A stretch of 64,000 nucleotides of DNA from Diphasiastrum complanatum. Lineage: Eukaryota > Streptophyta > Lycopodiopsida > Lycopodiales > Lycopodiaceae. Of the stretch, positions 55,635-64,000 are shown piece after piece. The stretch covers positions 32,580,802-32,644,801 of the forward strand of contig CM055097.1 of assembly GCA_029204225.1 (NCBI GenBank), written 5' to 3'. The translations under genes were made by a program, and so were the position numbers. Numbering within the stretch: the stretch's first letter is position 1; every line of letters begins with the position of its first letter. The notes under the pieces are model-generated. The model made no database searches and was not told the DNA's origin. It saw only the letters and a list, made by a program, of their open reading frames with translations.

Positions 55635-56261
55635 TTCGATCACGCATTGCATATGAGGACCCTCGCTGTTTTGCACTTATGATTCGGGAGATCACTCATT
55701 GCATATGAGGACCCTCGTTGTTTTGCACTTATGATTCGGGAGATGCTCCTGCTACGACATGATATGTACCAGTTAGCTCATCAAACACATCCAAGCGCTC
55801 ATGCTCAAATTACCTCATTTTTCTCTAGGAGACGACCACGCGGAGACACTAAGTTTGATGATGACGACAACGCACCACCTCACAGATATCAGAGACAGTG
55901 CACCACTCATAGTCATGCTGCAGCTCGCACTACCCGTCCTATCAGGAAGGCACACAGCTCTCACCCTCCTAGCCAACATCAGCGACAACCAGTATTACCT
56001 CACGCTACAACTCGTATCACATCCTTTTTCAGCAGCAATGCCAGATGATATGATTTTACATTTAGCATTTATTATGCTCCCATTTTTTGACAGTTTGTAG
56101 TATTTAGTTATGTTGTTTCTTTTATGCATAGTTCTTTATGGTTACGTTTATATACGCTCCCATTGTTACCACACACTTGACATGTATTTTTATCTGTCTT
56201 ATACGCCTTTTGGCATGGAAAAGACATTAATAAAGCTTCTTTTTCTTCTTCTTCTTCTTCT

Positions 56262-56322
<61 letters not shown>
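55635..56322 (+). mobile_element. LINE copy 5: end of second ORF, 3' UTR and CT tail
   Basis: It has a 54-bp direct duplication (about 55638-55691 and 55692-55745). Then comes AYEDPRCFALMIREMLLLRHDMYQ and a His/Arg/Gln-rich C-terminus. The 3' UTR shares CACACTTGACATGTA with copy 4, a weak hairpin (GCC-TTTT-GGC, 56205-56214), GACATTAATAAAGC, TTC repeats and pure CT to 56322. Confidence 0.85.
56264..56322. repeat. (CT)n microsatellite
   Basis: About 59 bases of CT, preceded by (TTC)n, form the tail of LINE copy 5. The next LINE starts directly after it. Confidence 0.95.
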
Positions 56323-56323
<1 letters not shown>

Positions 56324-56329
56324 AACGGC

Positions 56330-56884
56330 AAGCTGATGTTGGATCTCTGTGGGGTTAAAGAGCGAATGAAGCAGCTTGAACAAGAAAATGTATATCTTAA
56401 GCAACGGATTGCGGAACATATCCCTCAAAAGGTATTGGAGGAGACGTCAAACAAAATATCTAGCCTTGAGAAACAAGTGGAAGAAACGAAGACATGGGCA
56501 GCGCGTCTCAAAAGTGATGGTAAGGTCGAATCTTCAAGCTCGGTTCAACATGCAGGTGTGAATTCTACATTGGAAGATGTCTTTTCCGAGCAAGAAAGAA
56601 GGGCTAAAAAAGCCTTTAATATCCAGGTTAGGGGGATTCCCGACGGGGATAAGCCCATTGAAAAGGCAAAAGACCTGCTTCTAACTAAGCTCACACACAC
56701 CACGGATGGATTTGATATAGCTTGGAGAAGTAAGTTTGACACTAATGTCTTGTTTATCAAGTTTCGCTCTATGAACAGCCGCAACGCAGCTTTACGCCTT
56801 AGAGCCAAATTAAAAGGGACTTTTATTTTTATGGATGATGACCTTACACACACACAATCGCAAGCCAGGAAACAAATTATCTAG
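56330..56884 (+). pseudogene. LINE copy 6: first ORF, coiled coil and RNA-binding region
   Basis: A 182-codon frame (best start near 56336). Residues 5-60 are a heptad-patterned coiled coil (VKERMKQLEQENVYLKQRI, ISSLEKQVEET). Residues 95-182 resemble the RNA-binding domain of LINE first-ORF proteins (KAFNIQVRGIPDGDKPIEKAKDLL, then NVLFIKFRSMNSRNAALRL and FMDDDLTHTQSQARKQ). These proteins trimerise and coat the LINE RNA. It ends at a TAG. It begins just after the CT tail of copy 5. Confidence 0.78.
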
Positions 56885-56959
56885 GATGCAAATGCAAGAA
56901 ATCAGCGGGTGGTTTTCATATTTCTCAATAGGGATTCGAGGCTCCTGGGCGAAGGAGCA

Positions 56960-57324
56960 GCCCAAGATCCCCTCAGCCTTTACATATTGGTTTTTGGAAT
57001 TGTAATGGCATACTATCATCTTCTTCAGCAGGTGATTTCCATTCTTTCATGCTGAAATGTGATATCCTTTTGTTAGCAGAGACTCATGAATCGTTATATA
57101 GACCGCTCCCATCCATACAGGATTGCACCTGGCACTCAGTGCATCGGCCCTTTGTGAGAGGGAAGACCTCCCGTGGTTCTGGTGGTGTTGCATGTCTCAC
57201 CAAGGATGTTTTCAGTTCTCATTTTAAACTGGTCAAAAGTGATTCATTTGCACGCTTTATTTCACAAAGTGACTCTAAAAAAAAAGATAGCTTATCTCCA
57301 GTCCTTGGGACAAAAACTTGTTGA
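56960..57324 (+). pseudogene. LINE copy 6: APE-type endonuclease fragment
   Basis: The translation reads FWNCNGILSSS, then MLKCDILLLAETHES (the catalytic Glu block of apurinic endonucleases). Later it reads GKTSRGSGGVACLTKDVFSSHFKLV, equivalent to the R-G-G-V block. It breaks off near 57260; most of the domain and the linker are missing. Confidence 0.75.
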
Positions 57325-57802
57325 TGCTATTGCCTCCCCATCCACCCATTTCTTTTGGCGGATGTTCTCTAAAAATCCGCTCCTATTGCTATTGAGTCAT
57401 GGATAAATTATGCTACTAAGCTTTATACAGTTGACTCTCTTTCCATTTCTCTTTCCCCACGCCCTTCAGAATCCACCCTCTTCACCCCGTCCATGGTTGA
57501 AAACGCCATCCAAAATGGTCAAACCCAAAAAGCCACTGATGTTGACCTCCTAAGAATGGACTTCCTAAAACCAATTGCTCACATTATTGCCCCATACATT
57601 CCCATATCTTTAACCAATCTGTCATCTTCGGCCTCCCCACATCGTGGTGCACCAACCTTTTACACCATATCCTCAAAGTCGGGGATCCTTTGATTGTCGA
57701 CAACTACCGCACTATTATGATCAGTCATACTATGGCCAAGCTATATGGATCCGTTTTACAGTCTATTGTCAGCTCACGAGCAGAGACAGGGGGGTCACAT
57801 GT
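57325..57802 (+). pseudogene. LINE copy 6: linker and RT start, cut by gypsy M
   Basis: It contains AIASPSTHFFWRMFSKNP and MVENAIQNGQTQKATDVDLLRMDFLKP, then after frameshifts VDNYRTIMISHTMAKLYGSVLQS, matching copy 4 near 44875-44940. It ends at 57802 where the M LTR starts. Confidence 0.8.
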
Positions 57803-58160
57803 TGTAATAGATCCTAAGACCACAGTAGGGCAAACACTAACTGATCCACCCGACCTTGCCTACTCCCTGATATAGAGTAAGCCCCTCCTAGCCCAGTGTG
57901 AGGACTGGTAGCATGCAACTGCCAAGTGTCGGCCACGTGTCACTGATGTGGCCGACTGCACATCGAGACCCAACTGGGGGCCCTATCCTGCTGACAGGGT
58001 CCCTAGGCTGTGTTAGGCCCGCCATGCCTATGGACCGTGCTGGGGCACACTACTCACGCTGTTTTGCCCTGTTGGTCGTGTACGCTGGACACGACCCTGA
58101 CTGTGGTATCTGACCTATCTGTGTTCTCTAGGGTTCGGCACTGGTTACGAGCTCGTAACA
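57803..58160 (-). repeat. 3' LTR of gypsy M (358 bp)
   Basis: Same length as the K LTRs. On the minus strand it begins TGTTACGAGCTCGTAACC and ends with TACA. It is adjacent to purine tract 58161-58173 and inserted in LINE copy 6. The base pattern is almost identical to 47976-48333. Confidence 0.94.
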
Positions 58161-58173
58161 CTCCCTCCCCCTT
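58161..58173 (-). other. Polypurine tract of gypsy M
   Basis: Minus-strand AAGGGGGAGGGAG lies directly before the LTR. It is identical to that of element K. Confidence 0.9.
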
Positions 58174-59074
58174 AAGAACCGTCTTGGTCCTCTAAGACAA
58201 AGTCTGGAAAAATCTTGCGAAGGACGCTGCCTCTTTCCCAAGTGGCATTCTCAACAAGCTGATCGTTCCACTTAACCAGATATTCTCGGTATAGAGTATG
58301 ACGAGTCTGCGTCTCTTCACTATCAAGAATCTCCTCTGGTTCATGTGGAGGTTGCTGAGGATCCAATGGGAGAACTAGAACACTGTCCCCTACCAGATTG
58401 TTTGATCTGGCTAAGGCTTTTCGTAACTGACTTACATGAAAGACTGGAAAAACCTTACTGCTGTGTGGGAGTTCTAGTTCATAGGTGACCTCGCCTAGTC
58501 TCCTACTGATGGTAAAGGGACCACAATACCTTGGAGACAACTTAGCACACACTCCTGATTTGAGGGTTTTAGAGTCAACTGGGACTCTCAAGTAGACTTT
58601 CTCACTAGTGGAGAACTGCACATCCCGTCTGTGTGGATCTGCATAATGCCTGGCTCGATCCTGGGACTGCCTAATGCTACGCTTAGCATGTTCTATCATC
58701 TGGTTTAGGTCCTCTAAAAAGTTTCTGGCTGCTTCAACTTTTTCTTGTTTAAACCCTACAGTTGTGGGTGAGCGTGCCTGAAAACCGTACATCAGCATAA
58801 ATGGGCTGTATCCCGTAGCTGAATGTTTGGTACTGTTATAAGCAAACTCTAATATTGAGAGATACTCCTCCCAATTAGTCTGCTTCTTGCTGATGTATGC
58901 ACGAAGCATATCCTCCAGCACTTGATTTACCCTTTCTGTTTGACCGTCCGTCTGAGGATGGTCGATGGTACTCATATTAAGTTTAGTATGGAGATGATGG
59001 AATACTGCCCTCCAAAAATTTCCAGTAAACTTACTGTCCCGATCGCTGACTATGCCGGAAGGTAGACCGTACAA
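58172..59074 (-). pseudogene. Gypsy M1: integrase core to chromodomain
   Basis: A 300-codon frame with the second Asp (VSDRDSKFTGNFW), the Glu block (DHPQTDGQTERVNQVLEDML), GPFTISRRLG, FPVFHVSQLRKAL and the chromodomain (YLVKWNDQLVENATWERG). Its last 249 residues are identical to element K. A stop at about 59075 separates it from the first part of integrase. Confidence 0.95.
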
Positions 59075-59075
59075 T

Positions 59076-60671
59076 TTAAAGCCCGTCTACAAACAACCTC
59101 GCTAACTCTGGAGCTCTAACGGTTGTTTTGGTCAGAATAAAGTGAGCCATTTTGGTCAGACGGTCAACTGTGACCCATACAGCGTCATTACCCTTTTGGG
59201 ATTTAGGCAGGCCTACTATAAAATCCATGGAGATACTCTCCCATTTACCAGCTGGTATTTCTAAGGGCTGCAACAACCCTCCTGCCTTTAAACGCTCTGC
59301 TTTGTTTACTTGACATTTCTGGCAACTGGTTACATACTGGTGGACGTCCTCCTTCATACTGGGCCAGAAGAATTGCCTACGAAGAAGCTCATAGGTCTTC
59401 TGTATGCCTGGGTGTCCCGCACTAGGATTGTCATGACATTCATATAGGACCTGCTGCCTATAATCCTCTAAATTGGGGACACATACTCTATCTCTATAGA
59501 GCAAGTACTCATCTTGAATGCAAAACTGTTTCCATTTGAATCCTTGTGTCAACTGACCCTCACCCACTGGGGTTTGCTTGGGTAATACAGGCTCAGAATC
59601 CTCAACGTCATCTGACGACGTATACTCGGACACATCATCATCCTCAACAGAAGTTGCCGTATTCTTGGATGAATTGGGACCAGCCTCGGGAATCGGTTCT
59701 GGAGTCTGTAACTGTCTGCTCTGGAGTGAGTTCCAAATAGTAGAGAAGAATGCATCATGCTGGCACTTCCCTCTCAAGGACTCGATTAACTCATTACGAA
59801 TCTGAGTAAAACTCAGCTCGTTTATCATAGGCATTCTGCTAAGGGCATCTGCTACTGTATTGAATTTCCCCCGTCTATATCTGATAGACATATCAAACTC
59901 TTGCATCAACTCTGCCCAACGAGCTTTCCGACCTCTAAGCTCAGGTTGATTGCAAAGGTAACTCAGACTCTCATGGTCTGTAAGGACCTCAAAGTTGGCA
60001 CCATACAAGTAGTGCCTCCAAGTCTTAAGGGCATGGACTATAGAAAAGAGTTCCTTTTCATAGGCACTATACCTAGTCTGAGCTGGCTCGAGTTTTTTAC
60101 TCTCGAACGCAACTGGTCGTCCACTCTGAGTTAGCACAGCACCAACTACAAAGTCGCTAGCATATGTTTCAACCACAAATGGCTGATTGGGGTCGCCGAC
60201 TTTTAGAACTGGTGCTGTAGCTAAGGCTGTTTTGAGAGCATCAAAGCTCTCCTGCTGTGTGGACTGCCAAATGAACTCCTTTCCCTTCGCCTTAAGAAGA
60301 TTTGTCATGGGAACTGCTATCTGAGCATATTCCTTGACAAATCGTTTGAGGATGTCATCCAAAAATACAACTACAAATTTACCCAAGTATGGTCTGAGGA
60401 CACTGTTCATCAAGGTCATAAAGGTAGCTGGAGCATTTGTGAGCCCAAATGGCATCACCTTAAACTCATAATGACCATGACGAGTCCTAAAAGCTGTTTT
60501 CAGGAAATCTTCCGACTTTATATGGACTTGATGATATCCCGATCTGAGGTCTATTTTACTGAAAAATTTAGCCCCGTCGAGTTGATCAAACAACTCGTCT
60601 ACCCGAGGCATAGGATACTTATTCTTAATTGTGACTTTATTGAGGGCTCTGTAATCTACGCAAAGACGCAT
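59076..60671 (-). pseudogene. Gypsy M1: RT, RNase H and integrase N-terminus
   Basis: A 531-codon frame: [20 protein letters not shown] and [14 protein letters not shown], catalytic FLDDIL, then an abrupt jump to [13 protein letters not shown], so the RT thumb (about 85 residues) is deleted. RNase H is complete-looking ([29 protein letters not shown]). The integrase zinc finger ([25 protein letters not shown]) and first catalytic Asp ([11 protein letters not shown]) follow. It is mostly open but non-functional because of the RT deletion. Confidence 0.95.
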
Positions 60672-61406
60672 AGACCCCTATATCTTTTTCACCAAAAGGA
60701 CCGGTGAGGCCCATGGCGAACTACTGGTCTAAATTTGGCCTTTCCCAAGATAATTTGTTAACTGCCTAGTTATTTCTTCATCCTCTGTTTGACTGACCCA
60801 ATACGGAGGTTTAGAAATAGGTGCTGTACCTGGTACTAGGTTTATTACATGATCTACCTCTCTGCTAGGTGGTAAACCATGTGGCAAATCTTCAGGAAAA
60901 ACATCTTTAAATTTAGACAACAAAGTTTCTAATTTACTGATTTTTTGTTGTAAAGAACTGGAAATAGAAACTTTAGGAATAAACTGAAAGTCACATAAGA
61001 ATACCTGATGGTCGTCGTCTCTGATTAGCTGACAGAGCCCTGAACTGCAGACCATAGGGCTGTTGGGAACATCATGCTCCCCATGCAACTGGATCTCTCG
61101 GCGTTTATGCTGAAAGCTGAGGGTGTTCTCTTGATAGTTTCCGTGGAGGGAAGGTCCTAAGCTGTAGAGCCAATCTCTCCCGAGAACAATGTCTGTGCGA
61201 TCCAGGTGCATTATCTGAAAGTTTATTTCGTCTTGGTACGCCTGAATACCAAGATTCAAATTACTAACCATAGTTTCCCATATTATTTTATCTTCACCCT
61301 TAGCTAATGAAACTATGTACCTATGCTGACTAGGTACTCCTGGTAGTTTAAGCTTTTTAACCAGGGTGTAGTTGATGAAATTAAGGGTCACCCCATCATC
61401 AACCAT
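60672..61406 (-). pseudogene. Gypsy M1: protease, linker and RT start
   Basis: The frame at 60729-61406 starts in the protease at MVDDGVTLNFINYTLVKKL (triad D-D-G, as also in M2) and has TDIVLGRDWLYSLGPSL. The linker ends [19 protein letters not shown] and a TAG follows GKGQI at about 60731. A second TAG lies near 60677. Both stops are shared with element L. Confidence 0.9.
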
Positions 61407-61885
61407 AATCTTACTGATTGGTTACCAACTTTCCCATGCATACGTACTAGGTCATGCGGCCCAAAGCTGAAGGGTCTCGCTAGCATTGCAGAGGTCAGCT
61501 GGCAACAGTGTTCATGATCTTCATGATACACTTTGATCTCGGAAGCTGCCGAGTCACTGGGGAAACTTACAGTCTGAACAAGTTGAACTTGTTTCTTATC
61601 TTTTTTATCTTTTTTAGTGAAAGGCCACTTGGGACATTGTCTGACTGTGTGTCCCTTGCCCGTACACACAAAGCACAAACGTTCTAGTTTGGCTTTCTCA
61701 AAATCTTCTGGTTTTAAGGGCTGTATGAGTGACGGGCGCTTCTGAAGAGCTTCACTTTTAAATTTATCTTCTTTCTTTCATTTTAAAATTTCTTTTTAAA
61801 TTAAAAGTCTTTCTGAGGAGGCTGCTCAGAAAGTGACTGTTGTCTCGCCCTCTTCCTACCCACTGAATCATCATAGATTTGAGCA
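61388..61885 (-). pseudogene. Gypsy M1: gag C-terminus, fused to M2
   Basis: It carries the knuckle MCFVCTGKGHTVRQCPK, Lys-rich KKDKKDKKQVQLVQ and FPSDSAASEIKVYHEDHEHCC. Upstream it reads DDSVGRKRARQQSLSEQPPQ, and at about 61885 it is joined directly to RT thumb sequence of M2 instead of more gag. A frameshift lies in the protease start. Confidence 0.9.
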
Positions 61886-62727
61886 TATTCCTTGAAAAAT
61901 CGTCTGTAATATCCCGCCAAACCAAGAAAGATCTGAAGTTCTAAAGTATTCTAAGGTCTCAACCAACTGGGTATGGCTTTAACCTTATTCGGGTCCATCT
62001 TAATCCCATCTGACGACATAATCGGACCCAAATATGCTACTTCTTCAACGAAGAATTCACACTTGGATTATTTAGCATAAAGCTTATGCTTTCTGAGCAG
62101 TCGAAACACCTTTCTGAGGTGTTTTAGATGCTCCTTCCTCGTTTTGCTGTAGACGAGGATGTCATCTAAAACTACGACTACAATCTTACCCAAGTATGGT
62201 CTGAGGACACTGTTCATCAAGGTCATAAAGGTAGTTGGAGCATTTGTGAGCCCAAATGGCATCACCTTAAACTCATAATGATCGTGACGAGTCCTAAAAG
62301 CTGTTTTCCAGACATCTTCCGACTTTATATGGACTTGATGATATCCCTATCTGAGGTCTATTTTACTGAAAAACTTAGCCCCGTCGAGTTGATCAAACAA
62401 CTCGTCTGCCCGAGGCATAGGATACTTATTCTTAATTGTGACTTTATTGAGGGCTCTGTAATCTACACAAAGATGCATAGACCCCTCTATCTTTTTCACC
62501 AATAGGACTGGTGAGGCCCATGGTGAACTACTGGTCTGAATTTGGCCTTTCCCAAGATAATCTGTTAACTGCCTAGTTATTTCTTCATCATCGGTTCGGC
62601 TGACCCGATACGGAGGTTTAGAAACAGGTGCTGTACCTAGTACTAGGTTTATTACATGATCTACCTCTCTGCTAGGTGGTAAACCATGTGGCAAATCTTC
62701 AGGAAAAACATCTTTAAATTTAGACAA
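61886..62727 (-). pseudogene. Gypsy M2: reverse transcriptase
   Basis: Pieces at 62347-62727 ([61 protein letters not shown]) and 62068-62265 ([26 protein letters not shown]). Then the thumb is complete, to GYYRRFFKEYAQ, where it meets M1 gag. Unlike M1 and L, it has sense codons at the two shared stop positions. Confidence 0.9.
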
Positions 62728-63800
62728 TAAGTTTCTAATTTACTGATTTTCTGCTGTATAGAACTGGAAATAGAAACTTCAGGAATAAACTGAAAGTCAC
62801 ATAAGAATACCAAATGGTCTTCGTCTCCGTTTAGCTGACAGAGCTTTGAACTGCAGACCATAGGACTGTTGGGAACATCATGCTCCCCATGCAACTGGAT
62901 CTCTCGGCCTTTATGCTGAAAGCTGAGGGTGTTCTCCTGATAATTTCTGTGGAGGGAAGGTCCTAAACTGTAGAGCCAATCTCTCCCGAGAACAATATCT
63001 GTGCGATCCAGGTGCATTATCTGGAAATTTATTTCATCTTGGTACCCTTGAATACCAAGATTCAAATTACTAACCATAGTTTCCCATATTTTTTTAGCTT
63101 CACCCTTAGCTAATGAAACTATGTACCTATGCTGACTAGGTACTTCTGGTAGTTTAAGCTTTTTAACCAAGGTGTAGTTGATGAAATTATGGGTTGCCCC
63201 ATCATCAACCATAACTCTTACTGACTGGTTACCAACTTTCCCATGCATACGTACTAGGTCATGTGGCCCAAAGCTGAAGGGTCTTGCTAGCATTGCAGAG
63301 GTCAGCTGGCAACAGTGTTCATGATCTTCATGATACACTTTGATCTCGGAAGCTGCCGAGTCACTGGGGAAACTTACAGTCTGAACAAGATGAACTTGTT
63401 TCTTATCTTTTTTATCTTTTTTAGTGAAAGGCCCCTTGGGACACTGTCTGACTGTGTGTCCCTTGCCCATACACACAAAGCACAAACGTTCTTGTTTGGC
63501 TTTCTCAAAATCTTCTGGTTTTAAGAGTTGTATGAGTGAAGGGCGCTTCTGAGGAGCTTCACTTTTAAATTTATCTTCTTTCTTTCTTTTTAAAAATTTC
63601 TTTTTAAATTGAAAGTCTTTCTGAGGAGGCTGCTCAGAAAGTGACTGTTGTCTCGCCCTCTTCCTACCCACTGAATCATCATAGATTTGAGCATATCTGA
63701 GAGCTTGCTCAAGGGTAGTAGGCGAGTTTCTCTGGACATCTACTTTATATTCATCTTTGAGGCCACGGACAAATCCCCTTTTTTTCTGATAATCATCCAT
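62661..63800 (-). pseudogene. Gypsy M2: gag C-terminus, protease and linker
   Basis: A 379-codon frame: RGFVRGLKDEYKVDVQRNSP, LRYAQIYDDSVGRKRARQ, the knuckle LCFVCMGKGHTVRQCPKG, protease VMVDDGATHNFINYTLVKKL with TDIVLGRDWLYSLGP, then the linker. A frameshift near 62730 separates it from RT. It is the most complete gag-protease of this family here and a useful guide for what L lacks. Confidence 0.93.
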
Positions 63801-64000
63801 ATTTTTAATCTTTAAAATTGCTTCTTACTGCGAGATATATTGGATTAGGGACTTGTCCATTACTGTTCTTTCCCAGGCTTCCCAGGCTCTATCAAGTTCA
63901 TTTTCTGGTAGGAATCCTCTTAGGAAAGAGTCTTCAAAAGCTTTCCATGACCGGGGAGTCTGCCCAGTCTCCTGGAGATTTAACCACCACTTATAGGCCA
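63801..64000 (-). pseudogene. Gypsy M2: gag middle part, runs off the window
   Basis: The minus strand reads KWWLNLQETGQTPRSWKAFEDSFL, matching element L gag at 52676-52790, followed by WERTVMDKSLIQYIS. The gag start, leader and 5' LTR lie beyond the window. Confidence 0.9.

Overview
The window is nuclear DNA of a plant with a large, repeat-packed genome. It holds one recognisable host gene, an axonemal dynein heavy chain on the minus strand. Six exons (40192-41124, 38427-38624, 35874-36086, 34573-34820, 34045-34336, 13524-13694) join in frame with consensus splice sites into about 685 residues, from the end of AAA2 through AAA3 into AAA4. Both ends of the gene lie outside the window. Axonemal dynein together with plant-style chromodomain Ty3/gypsy elements points to a land plant with swimming sperm (fern, lycophyte, bryophyte, cycad or Ginkgo). 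A fern-like genome is my best inference because of the transposon-filled introns, but the sequence does not prove it.

Almost everything else is transposon. Positions 1-13523 hold two decayed minus-strand chromovirus fragments, two 3' pieces of a LINE with CT-microsatellite tails, and the LTR and gag of a plus-strand gypsy element abutting a minus-strand one. The single intron at 13695-34044 (20,350 bp) holds a mosaic of gypsy fragments (16160-23035). It also holds one complete 7.2-kb gypsy element (25433-32642, target duplication GGTTC) nested in an older LTR element. Positions 33404-42840 are the exon cluster with introns carrying a SINE and small repeats.

Positions 42840-57802 are a head-to-tail run of four LINE copies, all on the plus strand. 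Each (CT)n tail is followed at once by the next LINE. The run is interrupted by gypsy insertions of one 358-bp-LTR family: a 1.5-kb deletion derivative with target duplication CTATC, a longer defective copy, a rearranged minus-strand copy reaching the window end, and an unrelated solo LTR.

The gypsy elements encode gag (CCHC knuckle), protease, reverse transcriptase, RNase H, integrase and a C-terminal chromodomain, and most use an initiator-Met tRNA primer site. Every copy is disrupted, so none looks autonomous. Most worth a second look: the CT-tailed LINE array with variable but paired 3' hairpins; two near-identical inverted gypsy segments 10 kb apart whose LTRs disagree with the usual dating logic; shared nonsense codons in two gypsy copies; and several microhomology-joined gypsy recombinants.
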